A stretch of DNA of 64,000 bases from JBGPHT01 sp041484525 (GCA_041484525.1 JBGPHT010000014.1:18856-82855), one strand, 5' to 3'; counted from the stretch's first letter, positions 1 through 9,541 are shown. Notes: generated from the letters alone by a model not told the origin. A program made the numbers and translations.

Positions 1-772
1 AACACAAACTATCTACATCTTCATCAACACTGGATGCACCAGCAATTGCATCAACACCCCGGGAGGCGCCTCTCTCACAAATACCTACACCAACACGAAT
101 AACGGGCAGGCTGCCACCATCATCGGCTCCAGCCTGCTGCCGGAAAATGGGTTCGAGATCGGCGCGAAGTCCTCCGTCAGTCTCACCAACGCATCGGCCG
201 GCCAGTACCAGGTGATTTCGCAAAACCACGTTTCTGATACGATCGCCATCACCGGCGTCCCGGCCGGCTCTCAGACCGTCCAGTTTATCTATGAGCTCGA
301 CGGGTCTTTTTCGTTTCCCAGCCCTGCCTTCGGGTTGGAAAATGTTTCGTTGAGCGGGGGGCTGACGGCCGGCCCTGGCGGGCCATTTCTGGGAACCGGC
401 GGGGGCGTGCAGAGCCTTTCCAATGCCACGATCGACCAGTTTATTACCGTCACAAATTTCGTTCAGTTCACGGGCAACCCGAGTCTCGATCGATTCTCCT
501 ACGGGATGTTTCTTCAGACGAATACCGACGCGACTTTCAGCGGCAGTTCGAACCAAACGGCCGTTTTGACTGCGGATTTTTCGGCGACCGCGCGGCTGAC
601 CGGTTTCCACGTACTCAACGGCGCCGGGCAACCGATTCCGGGCGCGCAGGCGCTGGATAGTAATGGGCAGGATCTGACCGGAGTGCCAGAGCCCGGTTCC
701 ATGTCGCTCGCGGCGATCGGTCTGTGTGTGGCGTTAGCGGTGCGGGCACGCCTGTCTGCCAAGCCAGCGTAG
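1..772 (+). CDS. PEP-CTERM sorting-domain protein, 5' truncated by window edge
   Basis: The frame is open from base 2 to the stop at 770-772, about 256 residues, with the true start outside the window. A GTG at 212 is only an internal valine. The body is Ser/Thr/Gly/Asn-rich and beta-like, typical of an exported surface protein. The last 30 residues form a PEP-CTERM tail: VPEPGS, a hydrophobic stretch (MSLAAIGLCVALAVRA) and a basic end. In this family the tail directs exosortase-dependent sorting at the inner membrane, usually in bacteria that make exopolysaccharide, which fits the glycan loci in this window. The function of the N-terminal part is not recognisable. Confidence 0.8.
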   Translation, partial: TQTIYIFINTGCTSNCINTPGGASLTNTYTNTNNGQAATIIGSSLLPENGFEIGAKSSVSLTNASAGQYQVISQNHVSDTIAITGVPAGSQTVQFIYELDGSFSFPSPAFGLENVSLSGGLTAGPGGPFLGTGGGVQSLSNATIDQFITVTNFVQFTGNPSLDRFSYGMFLQTNTDATFSGSSNQTAVLTADFSATARLTGFHVLNGAGQPIPGAQALDSNGQDLTGVPEPGSMSLAAIGLCVALAVRARLSAKPA

Positions 773-774
773 CG

Positions 775-1383
775 CTAGGCTTTCCCAAACAATCCCGCGC
801 GGAAGAGACGCTCGTCCACGCGGCCCAGCTTCCGGACCAGGCGCGGCGGCAGCACATCCGTATGCGCCACATCCAACAGGTATTCGGGAACGGCCCACAC
901 GTCCTCATCCGCCGTCATCCAGTCGATGGCCGCAAACCGCTCCAGGTTCACCGGGCGCGAGTAGCGGCGCAGCGTCTTCTCCCTCCGCAGGTTGTAATAG
1001 TGCTCGAAGTACGACATCACCAGCTCGCGCAGCGTCCGGTAGACCGGCTCGCGATATCCCAACCCGGAGTAGTTGGACTTGGCCACCGCGCCCCAGTGTC
1101 CCCGCAGGCGGAAGATGGCCACCACGTGGTCGACGTCGCGCACGGCTTCGAGATCGAGCAGCAGCGGCGGATGGCCGATCATACGCAGCGCCGCGGCGCC
1201 GAACAATGCGCCTTCCATGCAATGCGCCGTGCGGTCGCGCAGTACGCGCCGAGGCGAGCGGCAGGTGACGCCGCCGTGCTCTTTGTTATACGCCAGGTCG
1301 TCGAGGAAGCGTTGGATTTTGTCGGGCGATTTCAGCTTGCGGAAGACGGCGCGCTCGGCCGGCGTGAACGCATCGGGAGGCAT
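775..1383 (-). CDS. transglutaminase-like cysteine-protease-fold protein
   Basis: The protein has 202 residues from the ATG at 1383. An upstream in-frame start at 1431 would overlap the divergent gene at 1412, so the shorter form is preferred. Around Cys55 it reads RTAHCMEG, followed by DVDHVVAIF (His86) and KSNYSGL. The Cys, His and polar-residue order matches the transglutaminase-like superfamily, where such enzymes cleave or cross-link amide bonds. There is no signal peptide, so it is probably cytoplasmic. The stop lies 2 nt from the convergent PEP-CTERM gene. The substrate is unknown, and the family call rests on these three motifs only. Confidence 0.6.
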   Translation of the reverse strand: MPPDAFTPAERAVFRKLKSPDKIQRFLDDLAYNKEHGGVTCRSPRRVLRDRTAHCMEGALFGAAALRMIGHPPLLLDLEAVRDVDHVVAIFRLRGHWGAVAKSNYSGLGYREPVYRTLRELVMSYFEHYYNLRREKTLRRYSRPVNLERFAAIDWMTADEDVWAVPEYLLDVAHTDVLPPRLVRKLGRVDERLFRAGLFGKA

Positions 1384-1411
1384 CGCGCCTAGATTAGCGT
1401 AAACTGCCGTT

Positions 1412-3052
1412 ATGCAGTTTCTGGTTCCCATCCTGCTGTGGGCCGCCGCGGCGAGTCCCTACGATCTGGTCATCCGCAACGGCCGCATCGTCGATGGCAC
1501 CGGCTCGCCCTGGTACGCGGGCGATATCGCGATCCGCGCCGGGAAGATCGCCGCCATCGGAAATCTTGCGGCCGCGCCCGCCCGCCGCACTATCGACGCG
1601 CGTGGCATGGTGGTGGCGCCCGGGTTCATCGACATGCTGGGGCAGTCCGAAATGACCATCCTGGTGGACCCGCACCTGCCGTCGAAGATCCACCAGGGCA
1701 TCACCACCGAGATCACCGGCGAAGGCGGCTCCATCGCGCCGCTCAACGACGCCGTCATCCAGGCCGACCGCGTGACGTACGAGCACTTCAAGATCAACCC
1801 CGACTGGCGCACCTTTCGCGAATACTTCGCGCGCCTGCGTAAGCAGGGCATAGGGATCAACCTGGCGAGCTATGTAGGCGCGACCCAAGTGCGGCGCATC
1901 GCGATCGGCGAGGACAACCGCGCGCCCACTGCAGCCGAGCTCGAGCGCATGAAGGCGCTGGTGCGCGAGGCTATGCGCGACGGCGCCGTCGGAGTCTCGA
2001 CCAGCCTGCAATACGCGCCGGCGCCCTATGCCACCACCGAGGAACTGATCGCGCTCGCCACCGAAGCCGCGAAGTCCGGCGGCATCTACGCGTCGCACAT
2101 CCGCAACGAAGGCGATTCGATCCTGCCGGCGCTCGACGAAGCATTCCGGATCGGCCGCGAGGCCAAGATCCCCGTCGAGATCTGGCACCTCAAGGCAGCC
2201 GGCAAACCCAACTGGGGCCGCATGCCCGAGATCGTGGCGCGCATCGAGCAGGCGCGGAAATCGGGTGTGGACGTGGCCGCCGATACGTATGCCTACACCG
2301 CCGCATTCAACACTTTCTCCGCCATCATCCCGCCGTGGGCCCACGAAGGCGGCGACAAGAAACTGATCGAGCGCCTGAAGGACCCCGCCATGCGCGCGCG
2401 CATCCGCAAGGAAATGGAAACGCCCTCGGGCGAGTGGAACAACGAATGGCAGCAGGTCACGGGGCCCGAGTCGTTCCTCGTCTGCGCCGTGCAGAACCCC
2501 AAGCTGCTGCCGCTCCAGGGCAAGACCATCGCCGAGATCGCGAAGCTCTGGAACAAGGACCCGATCGACACCATCTTCGATCTGCTGATTGAAGACGAAG
2601 CTTTCACGCAGGTGGCGTTGTTCATCATGTCGGAGCCGGATGTGACGCTGGCCTTGCAGCAGCCGTGGGTTTCCATCTGCAACGATTCGCAGGGCGCATC
2701 GCCCGAAGGCCTGCTGGGCAAGGAGCATCCGCACCCGCGAGCCTACGGCACCTTCCCGCACATCCTGCGCAAGTATGTTCGCGAGGAGAAGAAGCTGACG
2801 CTCGAAGACGCCATCCGCAAGTTCACCGCGCTGCCTGCGCAGCGCATGCGTCTGGCCGACCGCGGTGTTTTGAAAGCCGGGATGTGGGCCGACGTCGTGG
2901 TCTTCGACCCCGAGACCGTTCGCGACGTCGCCACCTTCGAAGATCCGAACCGCCTCTCCGAAGGTATGCGCTTCGTGCTGGTCAACGGCGTGCCGGTGAT
3001 TGAGGAAGGCAAGATGACGAAAGCACTGCCGGGAAGGGTGTTGACGCATTGA
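1412..3052 (+). CDS. secreted N-acyl-D-amino-acid deacylase-like amidohydrolase
   Basis: The 546-residue protein begins with a hydrophobic export signal (residues 1-15). An amidohydrolase beta-sandwich (NGRIVDGTGSPWYAGDIAI) and the barrel follow. Conserved D-aminoacylase elements include SHIRNE, the later histidine in WHLKAAG, ADTYAY and the C-terminal HPRAYGTFPHILRKY. The usual metal motif after GFID is changed: residues 75-80 read MLGQSE instead of a His-x-His, and the usual Cys position reads GEGG (103-106). It may still hydrolyse acylated or cyclic amides, but with a remodelled metal site. A -10-like TAAACT lies 6 nt before the ATG and no SD is seen. An M20 peptidase follows, suggesting peptide scavenging. 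Confidence 0.8.
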   Translation: MQFLVPILLWAAAASPYDLVIRNGRIVDGTGSPWYAGDIAIRAGKIAAIGNLAAAPARRTIDARGMVVAPGFIDMLGQSEMTILVDPHLPSKIHQGITTEITGEGGSIAPLNDAVIQADRVTYEHFKINPDWRTFREYFARLRKQGIGINLASYVGATQVRRIAIGEDNRAPTAAELERMKALVREAMRDGAVGVSTSLQYAPAPYATTEELIALATEAAKSGGIYASHIRNEGDSILPALDEAFRIGREAKIPVEIWHLKAAGKPNWGRMPEIVARIEQARKSGVDVAADTYAYTAAFNTFSAIIPPWAHEGGDKKLIERLKDPAMRARIRKEMETPSGEWNNEWQQVTGPESFLVCAVQNPKLLPLQGKTIAEIAKLWNKDPIDTIFDLLIEDEAFTQVALFIMSEPDVTLALQQPWVSICNDSQGASPEGLLGKEHPHPRAYGTFPHILRKYVREEKKLTLEDAIRKFTALPAQRMRLADRGVLKAGMWADVVVFDPETVRDVATFEDPNRLSEGMRFVLVNGVPVIEEGKMTKALPGRVLTH

Positions 3053-3076
3053 CTCTCGCTGCGGCCGAAGTACACT
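3049..3076 (+). promoter_or_regulatory. sigma70-like promoter for a probable leaderless transcript
   Basis: TTGACT at 3049-3054 and TACACT at 3071-3076 are separated by 16 nt. The -10 element ends 7 nt before the ATG at 3084, so transcription would begin at or within a base or two of the start codon. There is no Shine-Dalgarno sequence. The -35 element overlaps the end of the upstream amidohydrolase gene. Confidence 0.5.
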
Positions 3077-3083
3077 AATCCTT

Positions 3084-4475
3084 ATGTACCGATTGCTTTC
3101 CGTCCTGCTCGCGCTGGCGGCGTTCGGCCGCGCCCAAACTCCCGACTGGGCCAAGGTCAACGACGAAACCATGCGCCACTACCAGGCGCTCATCCAGATG
3201 GACACCACCGACCCGCCCGGCAACGAGACCCGCGCCGTCGAGTATGTGAAAAAGGCGCTGGAGGCCGAAGGCATCCCGACGATCGTGCCGGCCAAGGAAC
3301 CTGCACGCGCCAACCTGATCGCGCGCCTCAAGGGCAACGGCTCGAAGCGCCCCATCCTCGTGATGGGCCATACCGACACGGTGAAGGTGGATGCCGCCAA
3401 GTGGACGTTTCCGCCGTTCAGCGCCGCGCGCCAGGGCGGCTACGTCTACGGGCGCGGCGCGCTCGACGACAAGGACAACCTGACTGCCGGCATGATGCTG
3501 ATGGTGCTGCTGAAGCGCTCGGGCGTGGCGCTCGACCGCGATGTCATCTTCGTCGCCGAAGCCGGTGAAGAGGCCTCGACCGCCAACGGCATCGATTTCC
3601 TGGTCAACCAGAATTGGAGCGACATCGAAGCCGAGATCTGTCTCGCCGAGGGCGGCAGTGTGGTGCGGCGCGGCGGGCAAGTGAAATACGCGCTGATTCA
3701 AACCGCCGAAAAACTGCCGCAGGCCGCGCGCCTGGTCGCGAAAGGGCCGGCGGGCCACGGCTCGCGACCGCTGCGTTCGAGCGCCATCGTGCACCTGGCG
3801 GGCGCAGTCGAAAAGATCGCGATGTGGGATCCGCCGATGCGTCTCAACGACACCACGCGTGCGTACTTCGAAAAGCTGGCGATGCTGGGCACGCCTGCCG
3901 AGGCCGCGCGCTATAACGGCCTGCTCGATCCGCAGAAGGCCGCTGCCGCTCGCGAGTACCTGGCCGAGCATGAGCCAGGCCACTACTCGATGCTCCACAC
4001 CTCCATCTCGCCCAACATTATCAGCGGCGGCTACCAGGTGAACGTCATCCCGTCGGACGCCACGGCGACGCTCGATATCCGCGCGCTGCCGGACGAGAAC
4101 ATGCCCGCGTTCTTGGAGTTGATGCGCAAGGCGATCGATGACCCCGCCGTCGAAGTGGTGAGCGAATCGCGCAACCGGCGTCCCGGCGCGGCACCCTCGC
4201 GCATCGATTCGGAAGCCTTTCGCGCAATTGAAGCGGCCAACCAAAAGGTCTACCGGACGGTCACGGTGCCGCAGATGGGCACCGGCGCCACCGACATGGC
4301 GTTCCTCCGCGCCAAGGGTGTCCAGTGCTACGGCATCGGCCCGATGGTGGACGATGAGGATGCGCCCAAAGGTTTCGGCGCCCACAGCGACCAGGAGCGC
4401 CTCCTCGAAGACGCGCTCTACAAGTTCGTCCAGTTCAACTGGGAAGTGGTGACGGCGCTGGCGGCGAAAAAGTAA
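3084..4475 (+). CDS. secreted M20 family metallopeptidase
   Basis: The 463-residue protein has a signal peptide (MYRLLSVLLALAAFGRAQ). The M20 di-zinc site is intact: GHTDTV with His96, GALDDKDN with Asp128/129, and the catalytic Glu-Glu pair in EAGEE (162-163). A central dimerisation domain follows, and HSDQE near the C-terminus supplies the last metal ligand. The family removes C-terminal residues or cleaves dipeptides and acylated amino acids in the periplasm or outside. It lies 31 nt after the amidohydrolase on the same strand and has its own likely promoter. The exact substrate cannot be told from sequence. Confidence 0.88.
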   Translation: MYRLLSVLLALAAFGRAQTPDWAKVNDETMRHYQALIQMDTTDPPGNETRAVEYVKKALEAEGIPTIVPAKEPARANLIARLKGNGSKRPILVMGHTDTVKVDAAKWTFPPFSAARQGGYVYGRGALDDKDNLTAGMMLMVLLKRSGVALDRDVIFVAEAGEEASTANGIDFLVNQNWSDIEAEICLAEGGSVVRRGGQVKYALIQTAEKLPQAARLVAKGPAGHGSRPLRSSAIVHLAGAVEKIAMWDPPMRLNDTTRAYFEKLAMLGTPAEAARYNGLLDPQKAAAAREYLAEHEPGHYSMLHTSISPNIISGGYQVNVIPSDATATLDIRALPDENMPAFLELMRKAIDDPAVEVVSESRNRRPGAAPSRIDSEAFRAIEAANQKVYRTVTVPQMGTGATDMAFLRAKGVQCYGIGPMVDDEDAPKGFGAHSDQERLLEDALYKFVQFNWEVVTALAAKK

Positions 4476-4550
4476 CGGGACGCAGAAACTGCGAAAAACC
4501 TGACGTTTCTATAAGCGAATCCGGTTCGTGTCCGGTCTCATCAACTAGTT

Positions 4551-5303
4551 ATGAGCAGACTAGCCGGAAAAATCGCCGTCGTCACCGGGGCCTCCAAAGG
4601 AATTGGAGCTTCCATTGCTGAACACCTGGCCGCGGAGGGCGCATCCGTCGTCGTCAACTACGCCAGCAGTAAGTCCGGTGCCGATGCCGTCGTCAAGCGC
4701 ATTACGGAAAAGGGTGGCAAGGCCATCGCCGTCCAGGCTGACGTCTCCAAGCCGAAGGACATCACGCGCCTTTTCGCTGAGACTAAGGCTGCCTACGGCA
4801 AACTGGACATCCTGGTGAATAACGCCGGCATTTACGAATTCGCACCTATTGAGTCTATTACGGCCGAGCACTTCCACAAACAATTCGATCTGAATGTCCT
4901 CGGGCTTCTTCTCACTACACAGGAGGCCGTCAAACTCATCGGCGCCGAAGGTGGCTCGATCCTCAACATCAGCTCGATTGTCGGTCAGATGCCGGTCCAG
5001 AGTGCCTCTGTATACAGCGCCACTAAGGCCGCCGTCGACGCCATTACGGTCGTGCTTTCAAAGGAACTCGGTCCGAAAAAGATCCGCGTTAATTCACTTA
5101 ACCCTGGAATGGTCGAAACCGAGGGACTCCACTCCATCGGCTTCGACACAAGCGACTTCCGCAAGAAGGTCGAGTCCGAAACTCCACTGGGACGCATCGC
5201 ACAACCTGAAGACATTGCCCGCGCGGCCGTCTTCTTTACATCTGACGACGCCGGTTGGGTCACCGGTCAAACGCTCGTTCTGGCTGGCGGCCAGCGTCAG
5301 TAA
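4551..5303 (+). CDS. short-chain dehydrogenase/reductase (FabG-like)
   Basis: The 250-residue classical SDR carries the nucleotide-binding motif TGASKGIG (12-19), NNAG (90-93) and the catalytic Ser-Tyr-Lys set (SSI near 142, YSATK with Tyr155 and Lys159). It is close to FabG and glucose-1-dehydrogenase-like enzymes and would oxidise or reduce a hydroxyl/keto substrate with NAD(P). The C-terminal GQTLVLAGGQRQ is typical. Third positions are less GC-biased than in the neighbouring genes, hinting at a different origin. It appears monocistronic. The substrate is unknown. Confidence 0.85.
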   Translation: MSRLAGKIAVVTGASKGIGASIAEHLAAEGASVVVNYASSKSGADAVVKRITEKGGKAIAVQADVSKPKDITRLFAETKAAYGKLDILVNNAGIYEFAPIESITAEHFHKQFDLNVLGLLLTTQEAVKLIGAEGGSILNISSIVGQMPVQSASVYSATKAAVDAITVVLSKELGPKKIRVNSLNPGMVETEGLHSIGFDTSDFRKKVESETPLGRIAQPEDIARAAVFFTSDDAGWVTGQTLVLAGGQRQ

Positions 5304-5346
5304 GTGAAATAATATTTTTGGCTCGCTGTAATTCCATCCTTTAGAA

Positions 5347-5375
5347 TTGACAATCGCCAAGTTACAAGCTATAAG
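5347..5375 (+). promoter_or_regulatory. strong sigma70-like promoter upstream of the sulfotransferase-like gene
   Basis: A consensus -35 TTGACA (5347-5352) and TATAAG (5370-5375) are separated by exactly 17 nt. Predicted transcription starts near 5382, leaving a leader of roughly 115 nt before the ATG at 5498. No leader structure stood out by eye. Confidence 0.55.
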
Positions 5376-5497
5376 TGCAGATAGGCCTGACATAGAGGCT
5401 ACAGGACACCTGACTAAGGGCTGATATTCCGCGGTCAGACTGCGCGACTGATTACTCGCGACCGCAACATTGGCACTTAAACCGGGTTATCGAAAGT

Positions 5498-6316
5498 ATG
5501 ATCCGCATTATTCATACAATGGGCGGCTGCGGCGGTACGCTTTTGAGCCGGTGTGTCGGTGTATTACCAGGCGTGGCGCTGCTAAGCGAAATCAATCCAG
5601 GTTCCGTTAAGCTCTTCCCACAATTCGATCCGTTGTACCAGGACAGAGCATGGCTACACCTGCTCGGGCCCACCGAGGCAGACCACTTCTCGAAAAAGGA
5701 CTTAGGAGTCATCGAGAATTTTCGCGAGCTGGTTGGAACCTTTTACGATCGTGCCAGCGCTGCCGGTCGACATTTGGTACTTCGCGACTACAACTACGTG
5801 GATTTTGTGGGCGTACCATTCCTTGCAGATCCACCGCGGCGCCTGACGCTCTATACGGCGTTACCGCCTGCGCTTCCGACCACATCAGTTGCCTTCGTTC
5901 GCCATCCGATCGATCAATGGCTGAGTTTATGTAAGCACCAGCAAGTGTCCGACGTCTTGAAGCCGTCGGCCTTTTGCGAAGCCTATGCGGCCTTTCTCCA
6001 GGAATTCGGGACCGAGCGAGTATATAAATACGAGGATTTCGTCGAGAATCCGTACACAGAACTTCAGGCGATCTGCAACGATCTGGCCCTTCCGTTCGAG
6101 CCTTCATTCATGGAGAGGTTTCATCAGTTCGACAGCGTAACGGGCGACCTGACACACCTCCGCGAACAGGCGATATCACCGCCGAAGAAGAAGGTCTTAC
6201 CGCCGGCCTTGCTCGACGAGTTCCGCAGCGCGAGCTTTCGGTATATTCTGCAGGCAACTGGTTATGCCGATCCACTGGACCACACCATCGTGGACGCGGC
6301 AACCGTCGGCCGTTAG
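5498..6316 (+). CDS. sulfotransferase-like P-loop protein
   Basis: The 272-residue protein opens with a PAPS-type 5'-phosphosulfate loop analogue (HTMGGCGGTLLSR, residues 6-18). A 3'-phosphate-binding motif follows (VAFVRHPIDQW, Arg135, with a downstream Ser in SLCKHQ). Family members transfer sulfuryl groups from PAPS to sugars, lipids or proteins, and some homologues lack activity. KYEDFVENPYTELQAIC resembles the conserved segment before the C-terminal helices. It is isolated between promoters. Codon use is relaxed compared with the flanks. The acceptor is unknown; a surface-glycan acceptor is only an inference. Confidence 0.7.
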   Translation: MIRIIHTMGGCGGTLLSRCVGVLPGVALLSEINPGSVKLFPQFDPLYQDRAWLHLLGPTEADHFSKKDLGVIENFRELVGTFYDRASAAGRHLVLRDYNYVDFVGVPFLADPPRRLTLYTALPPALPTTSVAFVRHPIDQWLSLCKHQQVSDVLKPSAFCEAYAAFLQEFGTERVYKYEDFVENPYTELQAICNDLALPFEPSFMERFHQFDSVTGDLTHLREQAISPPKKKVLPPALLDEFRSASFRYILQATGYADPLDHTIVDAATVGR

Positions 6317-6402
6317 GACCGGCAACGCATTTCACCCCAACTTCCTTGCAGACCGGAAGATAGAGAACGGCCCTCCTCCCAGCCCGGTATAATCAATCCT
6401 TC

Positions 6403-7674
6403 ATGTCCGCCACTGCGGTAAGCCGGCCCGGGACCTCCCACGTACGATGGACGGTCTGCGCGCTTCTCTTCTTTGCTACCACTATCAATTACGTCGATCG
6501 CCAGGTCCTCAGCATCCTCGCCAAAACGCTGGAAACGAAAATCGGCTGGGACAGCATTCAGTACGGCTACATCACCGCGGCCTTCCAGGCAGCCTATGCG
6601 ATCGGTCTGCTCGGCACCGGCCGCATCATGGACCGCATCGGCACGCGCAAAGGATACGCGCTCGCCATCACCATCTGGAGCCTCGCCGCGATGGCCCACG
6701 CGGCCGCGACATCCGCCTTCACTTTTGGGATCGCCCGGGCCCTGCTCGGCTTGGGCGAGGCGGCCAATTTCCCGGCCTGCATCAAGACCGTGGCCGAGTG
6801 GTTCCCCAAAAAAGAACGCGCCTTCGCCACCGGCATCTTCAATTCAGGCTCGAACATCGGCGCTGTTATCGTGCCCGTGACGGTTCCCTGGATGGCCGAT
6901 AAGTTCGGGTGGCAATCGGCATTCCTCGCCACCGGCGCGATCGGCTTCGCGTGGCTCATTTTCTGGCTGGCCATTTATAGAAAACCGGAAGAGCATCCCG
7001 GGGTTTCGGTCTACGAGCTCGGCCTGATCCAAAGCGATCCGCCGGATCGCGCGGCCTCCTACCCGTGGCTGCCCCTGCTTCCGAAACGCGAGACCTGGGC
7101 CTTCACCGTGGGAAAAGCGCTCACGGATCCGATCTGGTGGTTCTATCTTTTCTGGCTGCCCAAGTATTTCCAGGAAACGTTCGGCCTCACTCTGACGCAG
7201 GCCATCCTTCCGCTGTTCGTGCTGTACAACATCACCAGCGTCGGGAGCATCGGAGGCGGTTGGATCTCCTCGACGCTGATTAACCGCGGCTGGTCGGTGA
7301 ATTCCGCGCGCAAGAGCGCTATGCTCATCTGCGCGGTGGGCGTGGTTCCGGTCGTGTATGCGCCTTATTGCAAGAATCTGTGGGGCGTGGTCGGCATCGT
7401 CGGACTGGCCCTTGCCTCACATCAAGGCTGGTCGGCGAACCTGTTCACCACCGCCTCGGACCTTTTCCCGCGATCCGCTGTCGGCAGCGTCGTAGGCATC
7501 GGCGGCACGCTGGGCGCGGTCGCCAGCGTTATGCTGCAGGTCGCCACGGGCTACATCGTCGAGCTGACCCACACCTATCTGCCGTTGTTCATCCTCGGCG
7601 GCTGCGCGTACCTGCTGGCGCTCGGCATCTTCCAGTGGCTGTCGCCCAAGCTCGAGCCCGCGAAGCTGGACTAG
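6403..7674 (+). CDS. MFS transporter, anion:cation symporter type (hexuronate-like)
   Basis: The 423-residue protein has about 12 hydrophobic segments. The N-terminal INYVDRQVLSILAK and the segment GLGEAANFPACIKTVAEWFP are hallmarks of the ACS family that includes ExuT (hexuronate) carriers. RIMDRIGTRKGYAL is the MFS loop 2-3 signature. It likely imports a sugar acid by proton symport across the inner membrane. TATAAT at 6388-6393 ends 9 nt before the ATG and no SD is visible, so a leaderless message is likely. The next gene starts 1 nt after the stop. Confidence 0.85.
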   Translation: MSATAVSRPGTSHVRWTVCALLFFATTINYVDRQVLSILAKTLETKIGWDSIQYGYITAAFQAAYAIGLLGTGRIMDRIGTRKGYALAITIWSLAAMAHAAATSAFTFGIARALLGLGEAANFPACIKTVAEWFPKKERAFATGIFNSGSNIGAVIVPVTVPWMADKFGWQSAFLATGAIGFAWLIFWLAIYRKPEEHPGVSVYELGLIQSDPPDRAASYPWLPLLPKRETWAFTVGKALTDPIWWFYLFWLPKYFQETFGLTLTQAILPLFVLYNITSVGSIGGGWISSTLINRGWSVNSARKSAMLICAVGVVPVVYAPYCKNLWGVVGIVGLALASHQGWSANLFTTASDLFPRSAVGSVVGIGGTLGAVASVMLQVATGYIVELTHTYLPLFILGGCAYLLALGIFQWLSPKLEPAKLD

Positions 7675-7675
7675 C

Positions 7676-9514
7676 GTGCGCACTATCGCCGCGCTGGTCC
7701 TGCTGTTGCTGCTCACGATCGCGTTCTACTGGAGGCTCACACTTTCCAGCGAGTACACGTGGCTCGAGAGTCCCGACTTCGCATTCCAGGTCCGCCCCTG
7801 GCTGGATTTCGACGCGCGCGAGATCCACGCCGGCCGCCTCCCGCTGTGGAACCCCTACGAATGGGGAGGCCAGACCAGCATCGGTCAGGTGCAGCCCGCG
7901 CTCGCCAACCCGCTCAACTGGATTCTTTTCCTCTGGCCGCTGCGCGACGGCCACATCCCGATCCCCGCGCTGCACTGGTATTGGGTGCTGATCCACTGGC
8001 TCGGCGCGGTCTTCGCCTACGCCCTCTGCCGCGATTTGAATGGCAGCTACGGCCCGTCTATCCTGGGCGCGTCCATCTTCGCCCTCTCCGGCTTCGTGGG
8101 CCACACCGATTGGCCGCAGATCCTTATGAGCTCCATTTGGATCCCCGTAGTGCTACTCTTCTTCGCGCGCGTTTTCCGCGGCCAGCGGCCCCGCGCGAGC
8201 GCCGCGCTTTGCGGAGCCTCGCTCGGCATGGCGTTTCTCGCCGGACATCATCAGGTCCCCACTTTCACCGCCGTGTTGATGCTCGGCCTCTGGCTCTGGT
8301 ATCTGGCGGCTAACCCGCGCAAGTGGAATCACGCCGCGATCTTCGGCATCGTGTGGCTACTGGTGAGTGCGGTTCAAGTCCTGCCCGCTATCGAATACGG
8401 CCGCCTTGCTGTGCGTTGGGCCGGTGTCCCCGAGCCGCTCCGCTGGAACCAAAAGGTCCCCTACAGCGTGCACGCGGAATACTCGATGCACGCGCGCGAG
8501 CTGGCCGGCCTCGTGTACCCGGGGATCGGTGTGCACGTGAGCCCCTTCGTCGGCGTCGTGGCGATCCTGCTGGCGCTCTGGGCGATTCTGCGATGTTGGA
8601 AGTCGCGCGAAGTCCGCCTGTTCGCCGTCGTCACCGCCGCCGGATTGCTGCTCGCGCTCGGCAGCGACACGCCGGTCGAGCGCATCGCGTACGCCATCAT
8701 CCCCATGGTGGAGAAAGCGCGCTTCCCCGCGATGGCGATCGTGCTGGCCCACGCCGGTATCGCCGTTCTCGCTGCCCTCGGCCTCGACGCCCTGCAGTGG
8801 AAGCGCATCGCGCCCATTGCCGCGATCCTTCTCTTCTGCGCCCAGGCCATTCCTGCCGTGCCGCACATGGCCCGCTTCGATCGACCCGGCGCGTACCTCC
8901 GCACCATCCGCAATCAGGCCGATATCGCTGCCTTCCTGAAATCCCAGCCTGGCTGGTTCCGCGTCGAGCTGGATGATACCGAAGTCCCCTATAACTTCGG
9001 CGACCTCCACGGCATCGAGCAGTTCGGCGGCGCGGTTTCCTCCATGCCCGCGCGCGTCTTCGAGATTCTGGGCCACCAGGAGACGCCGCACCTGTTCGGC
9101 ATTCAATACCGCGTAGCGCGCAAGCCCTCGAATCCGGCGCAGGTCGAAGTCTTCCAGTCCGCCTCCGGCCTCAAAGTTTTTCGCGACCCGCGCATCCCCG
9201 AACCGTTCTGGTCGGATGTCGCGGCACAGTTCCGCATCGAACGGCGCGTCCCCGGCGAATTCATCTTCCACGCCGACCTCTCTCGTCCCGGCCAGATCGC
9301 ATGGGGCGACCCCGTCTTTCCCGGATGGCGCGTCTGGGTCGACGGAAAACGTGCGCCCCTGCAGGAGTTCCAAGGGCAAGTTCGAGCCCTCACCCTCGCC
9401 GCCGGCCGGCACCGTGTCGAGTACCGATACCGCCCCGGCTCCGTCTATTGGGGCGCGGCCCTCACGCTGCTCGGCGTGTTTCTGACTGTCTGGATCGTGC
9501 GGTCGCAAGTGTAA
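7676..9514 (+). CDS. YfhO-like polytopic membrane protein (GT-C type fold)
   Basis: The 612-residue protein starts at a GTG one nucleotide after the MFS stop, so the two are probably coupled. It has about 10-12 membrane segments and a C-terminal soluble domain of about 170 residues containing FPGWRVWVDG, the typical YfhO C-terminal motif. WLDFDAREIHAGRLPLWNPY in the first extracytoplasmic loop is also typical. YfhO family members take part in glycosylation of lipid carriers or teichoic acids in Gram-positives. In this organism the role is unknown, but decoration of a lipid-linked glycan is plausible. Confidence 0.75.
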   Translation: MRTIAALVLLLLLTIAFYWRLTLSSEYTWLESPDFAFQVRPWLDFDAREIHAGRLPLWNPYEWGGQTSIGQVQPALANPLNWILFLWPLRDGHIPIPALHWYWVLIHWLGAVFAYALCRDLNGSYGPSILGASIFALSGFVGHTDWPQILMSSIWIPVVLLFFARVFRGQRPRASAALCGASLGMAFLAGHHQVPTFTAVLMLGLWLWYLAANPRKWNHAAIFGIVWLLVSAVQVLPAIEYGRLAVRWAGVPEPLRWNQKVPYSVHAEYSMHARELAGLVYPGIGVHVSPFVGVVAILLALWAILRCWKSREVRLFAVVTAAGLLLALGSDTPVERIAYAIIPMVEKARFPAMAIVLAHAGIAVLAALGLDALQWKRIAPIAAILLFCAQAIPAVPHMARFDRPGAYLRTIRNQADIAAFLKSQPGWFRVELDDTEVPYNFGDLHGIEQFGGAVSSMPARVFEILGHQETPHLFGIQYRVARKPSNPAQVEVFQSASGLKVFRDPRIPEPFWSDVAAQFRIERRVPGEFIFHADLSRPGQIAWGDPVFPGWRVWVDGKRAPLQEFQGQVRALTLAAGRHRVEYRYRPGSVYWGAALTLLGVFLTVWIVRSQV

Positions 9515-9541
9515 TCGCACACAGTGCCAACTCTGCTACTG

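Noticed and set aside
1394..3172. Long minus-strand frame of 592 codons opposite the amidohydrolase gene
   Set aside because: It is antisense to a gene with clear family motifs; the peptide is Arg/Gly/His-rich with no domain, as expected from GC-rich codon bias.
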